Of a stretch of DNA of 64,000 bases, positions 43,114 to 53,518 are shown one piece after another. The translations under genes were made by a program, and so were the position numbers. Origin of the DNA: Chloroflexi bacterium OHK40 (GTDB lineage Bacteria; Chloroflexota; Chloroflexia; Chloroflexales; Chloroflexaceae); the NCBI GenBank assembly GCA_004367505.1, contig SFCB01000201.1:1-64000 (forward strand), read 5' to 3'. The notes under the pieces were generated by a model, which was not told the DNA's origin, did not search any database, and worked only from the letters and a program-made list of their open reading frames with translations. Within the stretch, counting starts at the first letter, position 1; every line of letters starts with the position of its first letter.

Positions 43114-44196
43114 ATGGCTGCATTGCCCCGCATCACGTTTGGAATCATCGTGCTGAATGGCGAGCCGTTCACACGCTATAACTTGCGGGCCCTCTATCCC
43201 TTTGCCGCCCAGATCATTGTGGTAGAGGGCGCGAGCCCCCACGCGGCAAGCAGTGCTACCCCCGATGGCCACTCGGTTGATGGGACGCTCGCCGTGCTGC
43301 GGCGCTTCCAGCAGGAAGAGGATCCCGAGGGCAAGCTGCTGGTGGTGACAGCCGAGGACGAGGGCCATCCGAATGGTTTCTGGCCCGGGGAGAAGGACGA
43401 GATGAGCCGGGCCTATGCCGCTCGCGCTACCGGCGACTGGCTCTGGCAGATTGATATCGATGAGTTCTACCAGCCCGCTGAGATGGCGCGGGTCTGTGCG
43501 ATGCTCGCCAACAACCCGGCCCTTGCGACGGTCTCGTTCCGGACCCTGACCTTCTGGGGTGGGCTCACCTATCACGTCGATGGCTGGTTCCTACGCCACC
43601 GCCGCGAGGAGCAGTTTCATCGGCTCTTCCGCTGGGGCCCCGGCTATACCTATGCAACCCATCGCCCGCCGACAGTGCTCGACCCCCAGGGAGTGAACCT
43701 GCGCAAGCTCGGTTGGAAGCAGGGCTACGATCTGGCCCGCGAGGAGGGGATCTTCCTCTACCACTATTCGCTGGTCTTCCCGTTTCAGGTGCAGCGTAAA
43801 GGCGACTACTACAGTTCCTACTTCAAGCGTAGCCCCGATTGGGCTGCCAGCACGTATATGACCCTCGCCCGCCCCTTCCGCGTCCATGCGGTGCATCGCT
43901 ACCCTAGCTGGCTCGACCAGTACCGTGGGAGCCATCCCCCGGCGGTGCTCGCGATGTGGGAGGATGTGCGCGCCGGCGTGTTTCCGCACATCCAGATTCG
44001 GCAGACCTCTGATGTGGATCAGCTGCTGGCCTCACCGCGCTACCGCCTGGGCCGGTTGGGGTTGAAACTCAGCGGCCACGTGATCTATGGTCTGCGCCGG
44101 TCTGCGCTCCGCGCCTTCCGCAAACTGCCGCCGCCGACCCAGCAGTTCCTCAAGCACCACGTGCCGGTTCTCCACCGGCTGGCCACGGCTACCTGA
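43114..44196 (+). CDS. Glycosyltransferase family 2-like protein
   Basis: ITFGIIVLNGEPFTRYNLRALYPFAAQIIVVEGA; DWLWQIDIDEFYQP. Confidence 0.78.
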   Translation: MAALPRITFGIIVLNGEPFTRYNLRALYPFAAQIIVVEGASPHAASSATPDGHSVDGTLAVLRRFQQEEDPEGKLLVVTAEDEGHPNGFWPGEKDEMSRAYAARATGDWLWQIDIDEFYQPAEMARVCAMLANNPALATVSFRTLTFWGGLTYHVDGWFLRHRREEQFHRLFRWGPGYTYATHRPPTVLDPQGVNLRKLGWKQGYDLAREEGIFLYHYSLVFPFQVQRKGDYYSSYFKRSPDWAASTYMTLARPFRVHAVHRYPSWLDQYRGSHPPAVLAMWEDVRAGVFPHIQIRQTSDVDQLLASPRYRLGRLGLKLSGHVIYGLRRSALRAFRKLPPPTQQFLKHHVPVLHRLATAT

Positions 44197-44245
44197 GGCT
44201 GTGGCGGCTCCTAGCGCTGGGGCTGGCCCCGGCTTACCCGATTCT

Positions 44246-46045
44246 ATGGCGTACACACCATCCTGGTTTGCAGCCCAGATCTCCAGCGTCACCGCTGCGC
44301 CGGTGAGCGCCACTGCGGGCCAGCAGGTGGTGGTCGCCGGGCCACTCTGTGTGCGCCTGTCCGTCGCGCCAGGCACCGATGTGGCCGTGAGTCGGGACGG
44401 TGCTGTGACATTGGTGCTCCACGGCGATCTGGTTTCGCCACGGCCAGGTATCACGGCTGTCGATCTGCTTGCATGGTACCTGGCCCGTGGTCTCGCCTGG
44501 GTGGCGGAGCTCGATGGATCCTACGCCCTGCTGATCATCGATGGGCGCGATGGTGCCGTGGTGACCGTTACCGATCGCCTGGGTTCCCGGCGGGTCTATG
44601 GTGGGCGCTGCGACGGTGGCTATGGCCTCGCCTCCTCCCTCGGGCTGCTCCCCTGGGAGGATGAGGCGCTTGATCGGATCGCCCTGGCCGGCTATCTGGT
44701 CAACGGGGTGGTGCACAACAACCGTACGCTCCTGGCCGGCGTGCGCGTGCTCGAACGGGCCTGTGTGCACCGGGTGGGGCCTTCCGGCGTCGAGGCCACG
44801 CCCTACTGGGAGTACGTTTTTGATGATAGCGCCCGTGACACTCCGGTGGAGGAGCTCCAGCGCGAGCTTGCGGCCCTGGTGGTGGAGGCCGTGCGCCGGC
44901 GGCTGCCCGCCAGCGGGGCGCTCTACCTGAGCTTGAGCGCTGGCTACGATGCTACGGGCATTCTCGGCGCGCTGGGATTCGCGCTGCAAGTGCCCGGTGT
45001 GCGGTGCGTCTCCTACTCGCTTGGTGGTGATCACCCCGACGATGATGCGGTGATCAGCCGGGCAATGGCGGCGGTTGCTGGCTATGAGCACCGCGTCATT
45101 CCGAGCTATACCGGCGACCTGTTGCAGGTTCTGGCCCACAATGTGGCTCTGGGCCAGGGGCAGGCCCACTTCTGCGATGAGGTACAGTACTGGACCACGA
45201 TCGGGCCCGAGCTCCAGGCTGAAGCCGGGGCGCTCTTCGTTGGCGATCAAGCCTTCGGCTTTACGACCCCCGCACCTCCGCGCTCATACGCGGAGGTGCT
45301 ACGCAAAGTGTACATCGCCAGCTTCGCCGATCTGCCGGTGCTCGCAGCGTGGCTTCCCGCGCCGCTGTTCCGCGAACTGAGCGAGGCCTGGGGCGCCGAG
45401 CTCGAACGGATCGTTGCCACGTGCCCCGCAAGCGCGCAACTCGAAGACGTAAGGGACTACCTATACCTCGATCAGCGGGTGAGCCACCTTATCCTTCCCT
45501 GGCGCGAGCGATTCGCCGGCACATGGGCGCTCGTGCGCTTCCCGCTGCTCGACCGCACCATCCTCGACTTTAATCGGCGGCTGCCGCCCGAGTTGCGTCG
45601 CAGTAAGGCCCTCTGGAAGGCGACCAGCCGCAGTTCCTACCCTGACCTTTTCACCCAGCCCCGGGGCCGGTCGCGTTATCAACCGGCCTGGTCGGAAGAA
45701 TATGCTCGCGCTGCGCCCGCGCTCGCCGCGTTGATCGATGCCCATGATAGCCCTCTCGACGCACTGATACCGCCTGAACTGCTGCTCGGGCTGCTGGACG
45801 CTCACAGTAACACCCATCGGGCGGCGGGAAGCCTGCCTGCCCGTGCGCGGTGGCTGGCTGAGAAGGCCTTGGGGCGGCTCCGGCGATCGCTGGGGCAGGC
45901 CCCCGGTGCCAGGAGCCAGCCGGAGGGTCCGCAGCATGCCTTACTCCTTCAACGCCTGCTGGTGCTGCGTGAGTACCTGCGTCAGCGGGCTGCTCATGCC
46001 TCTCGACCGGTGGCCTACATCCACGGAGATGCCGATGATGTGTGA
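44246..46045 (+). CDS. Asparagine synthase-related protein, no N-terminal Cys nucleophile
   Basis: GATase2-like LDGSYALLIIDGRDGAVVTVTDRLGSRRVYGG; PP-loop-like LSLSAGYDATGIL; Asn-synthase-like C-terminal half. Start ATG ~44246 (MAYTPSW). Confidence 0.78.
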   Translation: MAYTPSWFAAQISSVTAAPVSATAGQQVVVAGPLCVRLSVAPGTDVAVSRDGAVTLVLHGDLVSPRPGITAVDLLAWYLARGLAWVAELDGSYALLIIDGRDGAVVTVTDRLGSRRVYGGRCDGGYGLASSLGLLPWEDEALDRIALAGYLVNGVVHNNRTLLAGVRVLERACVHRVGPSGVEATPYWEYVFDDSARDTPVEELQRELAALVVEAVRRRLPASGALYLSLSAGYDATGILGALGFALQVPGVRCVSYSLGGDHPDDDAVISRAMAAVAGYEHRVIPSYTGDLLQVLAHNVALGQGQAHFCDEVQYWTTIGPELQAEAGALFVGDQAFGFTTPAPPRSYAEVLRKVYIASFADLPVLAAWLPAPLFRELSEAWGAELERIVATCPASAQLEDVRDYLYLDQRVSHLILPWRERFAGTWALVRFPLLDRTILDFNRRLPPELRRSKALWKATSRSSYPDLFTQPRGRSRYQPAWSEEYARAAPALAALIDAHDSPLDALIPPELLLGLLDAHSNTHRAAGSLPARARWLAEKALGRLRRSLGQAPGARSQPEGPQHALLLQRLLVLREYLRQRAAHASRPVAYIHGDADDV

Positions 46046-46865
46046 ACCCGACGCGCCACCGCGCTTTTCGATCGTCACGATTACGCTGAATAGTGCCGAT
46101 GCTGCCGAGCGCACCGCCCGAAGCGTGCTGGCCCAGCGCGGTGCCACCTTCGAGTATATCGTCAAGGATGGTGGCTCCCACGACGATACGGTGAGCCGCC
46201 TGCGCACCCTCGGGGTGGAGCAGTTGGTGGTCACGCCAGATCGTGGTATCTATGATGCGATGAACCAGGGCCTGGCACGCTGCCGGGGCGACTACGTCTG
46301 CCTGATGAATGCCGGTGACACCTTCGCCGGCCCTGATGTGCTCGCCACGGTGGCGGCCCATCTCGTCCGGCTCGGCGAGCCCGAATTCGCCTACGGCGAC
46401 ATTCGCAGCCTGGTGCGCCATCCGCATCTGCGCGATGAGGATCAGCAGGGCGGGCGGCTCATCCGCTACCCGGAGCGCCTCAGCCGCTTCTGGCTCTACC
46501 GCAAGATGATCTGCCACCAGGCCTGGTTTGTGCGGCGCGAGCTCTATACAGCCGTGCCCTACGATCCAGATTACGCCATTCTGGCTGATTACAGCTACCT
46601 GCTCGATATGCTCCTCCGGCGGCGTGTGCGCTACGCCCACATCCCGGAGGTGGTGGCGATCTTCGATGCGGGCGGCCTCAGCACCAGGCGCAGCGAGCAG
46701 CAGCGGCTGGAGCGCCAGCGGGTTCATCGGGCAACCTTTAGCGCCCCGGAGCGATGGCTGTATGGCGGCCTCTTTCAGAGTATCGGGTGGCTCAACCGGC
46801 GTTTTGTGTACCGCCTCTACCCACTCCTGCCTGAGCCGGTGCGCGGGCGGCTCGGCGGCCTGTAG
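46029..46865 (+). CDS. Glycosyltransferase family 2 (WcaA-like)
   Basis: FSIVTITLNSADAAERTARSVLAQRGATFEYIVKDGGSHDDTV, TPDRGIYDAMNQGLARCRGDYVCLMNAGDTF. Confidence 0.9.
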   Translation: MPMMCEPDAPPRFSIVTITLNSADAAERTARSVLAQRGATFEYIVKDGGSHDDTVSRLRTLGVEQLVVTPDRGIYDAMNQGLARCRGDYVCLMNAGDTFAGPDVLATVAAHLVRLGEPEFAYGDIRSLVRHPHLRDEDQQGGRLIRYPERLSRFWLYRKMICHQAWFVRRELYTAVPYDPDYAILADYSYLLDMLLRRRVRYAHIPEVVAIFDAGGLSTRRSEQQRLERQRVHRATFSAPERWLYGGLFQSIGWLNRRFVYRLYPLLPEPVRGRLGGL

Positions 46866-46895
46866 GCCCGCTAGCCCGCAGCCGACAACCAGACC

Positions 46896-48041
46896 ATGAC
46901 GACCATCGCCCACATCTCAACGGTTCATCAGCCCTTCGACCAGCGGATCTTCCACCGGGAGTGCGCCAGCCTCGCACGGGCGGGCTATCGGACCCACCTG
47001 CTGGTGCAGCTCGCTGAGCCGTATCGGCAGGTGAATGGAGTGCATGTGCACGCCGTCGATCGACCGCAGCCAAACCGGCTGGGGCTGCACCTTGGCCGGC
47101 GTCTGCGCCGGCTGCTGACGACGGCGCAGGCGGCGCGACGTCTGGAGGCTCGGGTGTACCACCTGCACGACCCGGAGCTGATCCCGCTGGGCCTCTGGCT
47201 CAAGGCCCGCACTGGGGCGCGGGTGATCTTCGACTGCCACGAGAATAATACCGCCTATCTGCGGCAGAAACGCTATTTGCATCCGCTCATACGACGCGGG
47301 CTGACGATCAGCATGGCCGGGGCAGAGTGGCTGGCGGGCCGCTGCTTCGACGCCATCGTGACTGCCGACCGGGGCGTGGCCGAGCTCTACCGGCGGCGGT
47401 TCGGCGCCCGGCGGGTGGTCACGGTGCACAATTTTCCGCACCTCGATCTGTTCCTGCGCCAGCCAGCGGGTGATGACAGCGCACGACCGTACGACCTTGT
47501 CTACCACGGGACGATCCCGCGCTATCACCTTGAGGTGGCCTTTGCGGTAGCCGAGGCCCTGCGCCGGCGCGGGGCCCGTGCGCGCTGGCTTTTCTTCGGG
47601 CGCTGCCCCGAACTGGCCTGGGCCCGCGCTGAGGCCACACGGCGTGGCCTGGCCGAGGACTTCACGCTTGATGACCAGCTTATCCCTCACGAGCAGGTGG
47701 CCGCCCGGGTGCTGCAGGGCCGCGTGGGCTTCATCCCGCTGCCGGATCTGCCGAAGTTCCAGCACAATATTCCCACCAAGCTGTTTGAGTTTATGGCTCT
47801 GTCGATGCCGACGGTCCTCAGTGACTTGCCACCCAGCCGGCCCTTCGTTGGGGATGGCGCATGCGCGATTATGGTCCCCCCCGATGATACAGAGGCTTAT
47901 GCCGATGCCATCCTGCGCCTGCTGAACAATCCAGCGCTACGCCACCGCATGGGTGCGGAAGGACGCCGGCGTGTCGAGGGCGAGTTCAACTGGCAGCACG
48001 AGGCGCAGCGTCTGCTCGATCTTTACGCGGAACTGCTATGA
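46896..48041 (+). CDS. Glycosyltransferase family 4
   Basis: IAHISTVHQPFDQRIFHRECASLARAGY; HNFPHLDLF; NIPTKLFEFMALSMPTVLSDLPP. Confidence 0.88.
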   Translation: MTTIAHISTVHQPFDQRIFHRECASLARAGYRTHLLVQLAEPYRQVNGVHVHAVDRPQPNRLGLHLGRRLRRLLTTAQAARRLEARVYHLHDPELIPLGLWLKARTGARVIFDCHENNTAYLRQKRYLHPLIRRGLTISMAGAEWLAGRCFDAIVTADRGVAELYRRRFGARRVVTVHNFPHLDLFLRQPAGDDSARPYDLVYHGTIPRYHLEVAFAVAEALRRRGARARWLFFGRCPELAWARAEATRRGLAEDFTLDDQLIPHEQVAARVLQGRVGFIPLPDLPKFQHNIPTKLFEFMALSMPTVLSDLPPSRPFVGDGACAIMVPPDDTEAYADAILRLLNNPALRHRMGAEGRRRVEGEFNWQHEAQRLLDLYAELL

Positions 48042-48952
48042 GCACCAAACGTCTGATCGTGACCGCCGACGACTACGGCCTCTGCCCACCGGTGAATGAG
48101 GCGATCGACGAGTGCCTGGCGGCTGGCACACTACGAGCTACCTGTGTGATGACGAATATGCCCGAAGCGGCAGCCGCCCTCACCTTCCGCCAGCGCTTCC
48201 CCAGCGCCTCGCTCGGACTCCACTGGACGCTCAGCCTGGGCCGGCCGGTGTTGCCACCAGGACAGGTGGCGAGCCTGGTTGGCCCCGACGGCGAGTTTTT
48301 GCCCCAGCCGGAATTGCGCCGGCGGATTATGGCCCGCCGTTACAACCCAGCCCATGTGCGCGCCGAACTGACGGCCCAGTACGAGCGCTTTCGTGAGTTG
48401 GCCGGCGAGCCAGACTTCTGGAATACGCACCAGAATGTACACGTGGCCCCCGGTATGTTCGAGCTCTGCAGCGATCTGGCGTGGGAGCTGGGTGTGCGGG
48501 CTATGCGCGCCCACCGGCGCATCACGGTGCCACGGCGTGGCAATGCGACCACCTACAACATGCGCCACCCGCTCTACTGGCTCAAAGCACGCCTGATTGA
48601 CCGGTGGACGGTCCGGCTTGAGCGCCAGGGCGTGCTTCTGCCCGATGGGATCGTGCATCTGCCGGGCTACCAGGAGGGCAAAGCGGCGATCGAAGCGGTG
48701 GTTGGCCGGCTCCCGTGGCGCTCGCTGCGCCGCGCGGCTGAGTGGATTATTCATCCGTCAACCAGTGCCGACGACAAACTACTCGGTCGGCTGACTGCCT
48801 CTCGGGTGCGGGAGTATGCCGTGTTCCGCGACCCGCAGCTCCGGCAACGGCTGGCCGCTCGTGGGGTGGAGGCCGTGGGCTTCGAGACCCTCGGCGCGGT
48901 GGCGCGACCCGAAGTGACACACGGAAACGACGCTCATGGTCATCACGTATAG
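48038..48952 (+). CDS. ChbG/YdjC-type carbohydrate deacetylase
   Basis: LIVTADDYGLCPPVNEAIDECLAAG, SLGLHWTLSLGRPV, FWNTHQNVHVAPGMF; 4-nt overlap with previous gene. Confidence 0.87.
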   Translation: MSTKRLIVTADDYGLCPPVNEAIDECLAAGTLRATCVMTNMPEAAAALTFRQRFPSASLGLHWTLSLGRPVLPPGQVASLVGPDGEFLPQPELRRRIMARRYNPAHVRAELTAQYERFRELAGEPDFWNTHQNVHVAPGMFELCSDLAWELGVRAMRAHRRITVPRRGNATTYNMRHPLYWLKARLIDRWTVRLERQGVLLPDGIVHLPGYQEGKAAIEAVVGRLPWRSLRRAAEWIIHPSTSADDKLLGRLTASRVREYAVFRDPQLRQRLAARGVEAVGFETLGAVARPEVTHGNDAHGHHV

Positions 48953-50276
48953 CCAGATCTACCCCGGCCCGATCTGGACAGCCCTGCTCGTTCTGCTGTT
49001 TCTGTACACCATCCTGCGGGGTCGGCCCGAGTGGGCGCTGGGGATGTTCTTTGCGATGTCCGGGTGGGGCCGCAACCTCTGGGTTGGCCCGATGCTCTAC
49101 CTCTACGCCCTGCTCGCCACGGCATACGCCGCGGCCTTTGTGGATCTGCAGGTGCGCCTGCGCCGTGGTGAACAGGTTCGATTTTTTCCTCAGCACGACC
49201 GAAGCATTCTCGTTTTGCTCGGCTGCTGGTGGTTCTGGATGCTGCTGCTCATTCAGCTGTTCATGCCCGATAATGGGCCGGCCCTGCGGCGCAATCTGGT
49301 GCTGATCATCATTGCTGGCATTCCAGCACTGTTTCTCTTCGGCCAGGATCCACGGCGGGTGCGCGGCTTTGCCCTCGCCTATATCGGCTCGGCGATCGCC
49401 GGCGGCTGGATCGCCCTCACTGCCTACGGGATTCCGATCACGGCGCTGCTCACCGACCCGAGCCTCGGCAGCTACGGGCTCTCGAACCTGGGTATTCCGA
49501 ACTACCACGCGATCGCGTGGACCTTCGGCTGCGCACTGATTATGGTGATGGCGCTCTACCTGCAGGCGCGTAGCCTGTTCTCCCTCGCTGGCTACATGCT
49601 CCTCGCTGTGCTGTGTGTGCACTTCTTGATGCTCTCCCTCTCGCGCCAATCGATGGCCGCAAGCATCATCTGCCTTATGCTCTTTGCGATCTGGGCGCTC
49701 TTCAGCCGGACAACCCCCAAGCTCCGTGTGCTCACCCTGCTCGTCGGGGTGATCGGGATGGTCGTGATCCTCTATCAGGTCTCGCCGAGTCTGGTGGTGC
49801 GCCAGAATGAGAGCGGCCTGCTGGAGTCCTTCGACCTGGTGGGGGAGCGCAGCCAGTACTGGCTCTATGGCTGGGCCGTCTTCGTCGAGGCGCCGCTGAC
49901 GGGCAGCGGGATGTCGACAACGTATACCCATAACCTCGCGCTAGGAACCCTCGCCGAGCAGGGCCTGGTCGGTGGCTTCTTCCTGGTGGCTTACCTCGCC
50001 TTTGTCCTGCGTCAGGGGCAGGCGATCCTCTACGGACACGGTGACCCGCAACGGGCTCCGTGGCAGGTGGCTTTCTTTCTGATCGTGCTCTTCTTCCTGA
50101 TCCATAGTATGGCCTCGGGTACAGCGACCAATGGCCGCCACCTCTACTGGGCCGGGCTGTTGCTCTGGTGCCAGTCCGTGCTTGTGCAGCCGGCGCCGGT
50201 GCCGGTCCTGCCTGTGCCAACGCGCCTGATCGCCCGCCCCGCATCGTTCGTGGCGGCGCACCAGGCCGCCGAGTAG
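48936..50276 (+). CDS. O-antigen ligase/polymerase-like (Wzy/WaaL) membrane protein
   Basis: About ten hydrophobic segments; MLSLSRQSMAASIICLMLF; GSGMSTTYTHNLALGTLAEQGLVGGFF. Confidence 0.8.
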   Translation: MVITYSQIYPGPIWTALLVLLFLYTILRGRPEWALGMFFAMSGWGRNLWVGPMLYLYALLATAYAAAFVDLQVRLRRGEQVRFFPQHDRSILVLLGCWWFWMLLLIQLFMPDNGPALRRNLVLIIIAGIPALFLFGQDPRRVRGFALAYIGSAIAGGWIALTAYGIPITALLTDPSLGSYGLSNLGIPNYHAIAWTFGCALIMVMALYLQARSLFSLAGYMLLAVLCVHFLMLSLSRQSMAASIICLMLFAIWALFSRTTPKLRVLTLLVGVIGMVVILYQVSPSLVVRQNESGLLESFDLVGERSQYWLYGWAVFVEAPLTGSGMSTTYTHNLALGTLAEQGLVGGFFLVAYLAFVLRQGQAILYGHGDPQRAPWQVAFFLIVLFFLIHSMASGTATNGRHLYWAGLLLWCQSVLVQPAPVPVLPVPTRLIARPASFVAAHQAAE

Positions 50277-50286
50277 AAGGCTCACC

Positions 50287-51681
50287 TTGCCCATGGCCGT
50301 TCCGTTGATTCGCCGCCTCCCAACCCAGCAGCAACTCTTCGACCTCGCCCCGCCTCCGGTCAGGCGCGTGCTGGTGAATCTGGAAGCTGCCCGCCGTGAA
50401 TGGTTCCGGCGTCACGGCGATTACCGGGCCCTTGTGGCCCGCCACGATCCGGCCTTCTACCGGCGCCCCCTGGCCGAGCAGGAGGCTTACCAGCTCGCCG
50501 AACTGCGGCGGCTCCTCGAAGGTGCTCGCCGCGATGTGCCACACTATCGGGCTTCGTTGCCGCCGGACCCGCTCGCAACCCTGGCCGATTTGCGGAGCCT
50601 CCCCACCCTCGAGAAGGGCATGTTGCGCCGGGACCCCTTCGCCTTTGTGAGCGAGCGGCTTCCTCGCCGCCAGCTCTGGGCCCGCAAAACGAGCGGCTCG
50701 ACGGGAACCCCCCTCACGTTCCACCTGGATCGTGAGGCGACCCGGCATCAACAGGCGGCCGCCGATGCCATGCTCGCCGCCTACGGGTGCCCCTTCGGCG
50801 AGCGCCGGGCCCGATTCTCCGGTGCCTATGTGGCGCCGTACGCCAGAACCACTCCGCCCTTCTGGATCTGGATCGATAGCTACCGCCAGCTCCAGTGCTC
50901 GGCCTATCACCTCGCTCCGCCGTTCTTCGACCACTACCTTCAGGCTATCCGCGCGGCGCGGGTGGCCTATGGTACCGGCTACCCCAGCGCCTGGTACCTG
51001 CTGGCGTGCCACGTGCTCGAACGGGGCGGGGCGCCGCCCGGGTTACGGGCGATTATCACCGATAGCGAGGGCGTGAGCCTCGACCAGCAGGCGGTGATCG
51101 AACACGCCTTCGGTTGCCCCGTCTACCAGACCTACGGCACTGGTGAGATAGGGCAGGTCGCCTGGCAGTGTCGTGAGCGGCGCTACCATGTGCTTACCCG
51201 CATTGTTGTGATCGAACTGCTCGACGCAGCGGGCAACCCTGTGGCGCCTGGCGAAGCGGGAGAGGTGGTGGCAACCAGCCTGGCGGGTGCCAACACTCCG
51301 TTTATCCGCTACCGGACCGGCGATCTGGCAATTGCCGCCACTGACCCGTGCCCCTGCGGGCTGCAAAGCCCCGCCCTGTTGAGCATCGAGGGCCGGCTCG
51401 ACGACTACATCCAGACACCCGACGGGCGTACGGTGGGGCGCCTGAGCCACGTGACGAAGCCTGGCAGAGGGATCCGTGAGAGCCAGATTGCCCAGGTCGC
51501 CCGCGATCAGGTCGTCATCCGGGTGGTGCCAGACGCCGACTTTGATCCTGCGTCGATGGCGGCCGTGGTGGCGGCGGCCCACCGCTACCTTGGCGCCGGG
51601 ATGCAGGTGCGCTGGGAGCGCGTTGAGCGGTTGCCGCGCACCAGGGCTGGCAAGCTGCGGCACGTGGTTCGCGAATTGTAA
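50287..51681 (+). CDS. CapK/PaaK-like AMP-dependent ligase
   Basis: KTSGSTGTPLTFHLDREAT; ITDSEGVSLDQQAVIEHAFGCPVYQTYGTGEIG; FIRYRTGDLA; RLDDYIQTPDGRTVGRLSH. Confidence 0.87.
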   Translation: MPMAVPLIRRLPTQQQLFDLAPPPVRRVLVNLEAARREWFRRHGDYRALVARHDPAFYRRPLAEQEAYQLAELRRLLEGARRDVPHYRASLPPDPLATLADLRSLPTLEKGMLRRDPFAFVSERLPRRQLWARKTSGSTGTPLTFHLDREATRHQQAAADAMLAAYGCPFGERRARFSGAYVAPYARTTPPFWIWIDSYRQLQCSAYHLAPPFFDHYLQAIRAARVAYGTGYPSAWYLLACHVLERGGAPPGLRAIITDSEGVSLDQQAVIEHAFGCPVYQTYGTGEIGQVAWQCRERRYHVLTRIVVIELLDAAGNPVAPGEAGEVVATSLAGANTPFIRYRTGDLAIAATDPCPCGLQSPALLSIEGRLDDYIQTPDGRTVGRLSHVTKPGRGIRESQIAQVARDQVVIRVVPDADFDPASMAAVVAAAHRYLGAGMQVRWERVERLPRTRAGKLRHVVREL

Positions 51682-51691
51682 GGGCCGTTGC

Positions 51692-53518
51692 ATGGATCTG
51701 CGCGAGGCGCCCCCCCAATCATTTTGCAGCTTCCTGGCCGCGTTTGGCCCCGCGATCGATGAGGAGGCCTTTGAACGTGCGGCCGCCCGGTTGCCCCATT
51801 ATCGCCCGACACCCACTACCCTCACGCTCGACGGGTTGCGACTCTGCTGGTATGCACCCGAGCGCAACCCGCTCCATCGCTGGGTACTCCACCGCGCCGG
51901 GCAGGTGCTCCTGCTCGTCCAGGGCGACTTCTACGGCCCGCTTGACGAAGGCGCGCTCGCTGCGACGATCGCCGGTGGGCAGATCGACCGGCAGGCCCTC
52001 ACGACAGCCCTGGCCAGGCTGCGCGGCGTCTTCAACGGCTTCGTCATCAACCAGGCCGACCACTCGTGCCTCGCCTTCGTTGACCGGCTTGGCTTTACTT
52101 TCCTCTACCATTGTGCAACGGGCCCCACAACCTGGCTCTCCTCGTCGCTGTGGCCGCTGCTGCGCCTGAGGCCGCAGGCCCCGCTCGCGCCCGAGGCCGT
52201 CGAGGACATGGTGCTGTTCGGCTTCCCGACCGGGAACCGCACCATCCTCCGGGATGTGTTTACCATTCAGCCAGGCCGCATCGTCGCGATGCGTGCTGGC
52301 CATAGCAGCGCCGTACGGTACGTCCCGCCGATCGATCGGCGCCTGTGCAGGCTCGATCTGGCCCTGGACGAGTTTCGCGGCGCATTCGGCTCGCACTTCG
52401 ACTATGTGCGCAGCCTGATCCCGGTCGACCGTTTTGTGACGACCCTGACGGGCGGCCACGATACGCGCGTCATCCTTAATGCCATGCTTGCCAACGCGAT
52501 CGTGCCGACATGCCTTACCGGCACCGATCGCGGTATGACCGGCGATGTTCGCCGCAGCGCACAGATCGCCAGGATTGCCGGCGCGCCTCTGCAAATTGCT
52601 AACTATGGCGAGGCTGATCCCGCGCTCCACGCCGATGCCTTTTTTATGAGCGAGGGTACGGGTACCGGGCTGTGGATGGCCCGGCTCAGCGAGGTGGCCC
52701 GGCTCCACGGCGACGTGGCCTACTTTGGATTCTCCGGCGATATTCTCTCGGGCAGCGGCACGGTTACACTCGGCCTGCTGCGCGGCGATGACGACGCCGA
52801 TGCCCTGGTGCGCAAAGCCTGCCTCTTCAACTACGAATACCGGACCGACCCGGAGACGCTCTGCCGGACCCTCTTCGGGCATGGCTTCGACACGGTGCTC
52901 GAACGCTATGCCGCAACGTTTGCGCCATACCAGGGGTTGGACCGCTACGGCATGTTTGTACAACAGCGGATCGACGACCGGAACTTCCGGCGCATCGGCG
53001 GCTTTGCCCACGCGGCCCAGACGGCTCTGCCAGCCGTGCACTTCTTTCACGACCCGCGCATCGCCGAGCTCTACCTCAGCCTCGATGAAGGGTTGCTGCT
53101 CGGCCGCAAGCTCCACTGCCGCCTCTGCTACGATGCCATTCCCGCGATGGCCTGGGTTCCGGGCAATCCCTGGCATGTGCCGCTCTGGCTGGAGCCGGCG
53201 GCGCTGCACCACGTGCGCGCCGCCGGCAAGTTCGTCCAGCGGCTGCGGCGCGCACCCGCCCGCGCGGTGGCATCTTCACCACCCGATGCGCGGCTGCAGG
53301 CGGCGCTGGCCATGCACGAGGGGCTCGACGCCGTAGATCTCGACGCGCTCCGCGCCCTGGCCGCCCAGGAGGCCGGCTCGCCGCGCGCTCACCTGCTCGC
53401 CCTGCGCGTCGCCACCCTGGCCCGGCTGCTGCGCTTTGCCCGCGGCCAGCCCATCGTGGAGGAACAGCATGCCCGTCTCTTTGCGCGCCGCGAGCAGGGC
53501 GCCGTCGTCGCACGCTGA
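51692..53518 (+). CDS. Asparagine synthase-like protein, no N-terminal Cys nucleophile
   Basis: Degenerate GATase2-like N-terminus (FNGFVINQADHSCLAFVDRLGFTFLYHC), PP-loop TLTGGHDTRVIL. Confidence 0.72.
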   Translation: MDLREAPPQSFCSFLAAFGPAIDEEAFERAAARLPHYRPTPTTLTLDGLRLCWYAPERNPLHRWVLHRAGQVLLLVQGDFYGPLDEGALAATIAGGQIDRQALTTALARLRGVFNGFVINQADHSCLAFVDRLGFTFLYHCATGPTTWLSSSLWPLLRLRPQAPLAPEAVEDMVLFGFPTGNRTILRDVFTIQPGRIVAMRAGHSSAVRYVPPIDRRLCRLDLALDEFRGAFGSHFDYVRSLIPVDRFVTTLTGGHDTRVILNAMLANAIVPTCLTGTDRGMTGDVRRSAQIARIAGAPLQIANYGEADPALHADAFFMSEGTGTGLWMARLSEVARLHGDVAYFGFSGDILSGSGTVTLGLLRGDDDADALVRKACLFNYEYRTDPETLCRTLFGHGFDTVLERYAATFAPYQGLDRYGMFVQQRIDDRNFRRIGGFAHAAQTALPAVHFFHDPRIAELYLSLDEGLLLGRKLHCRLCYDAIPAMAWVPGNPWHVPLWLEPAALHHVRAAGKFVQRLRRAPARAVASSPPDARLQAALAMHEGLDAVDLDALRALAAQEAGSPRAHLLALRVATLARLLRFARGQPIVEEQHARLFARREQGAVVAR

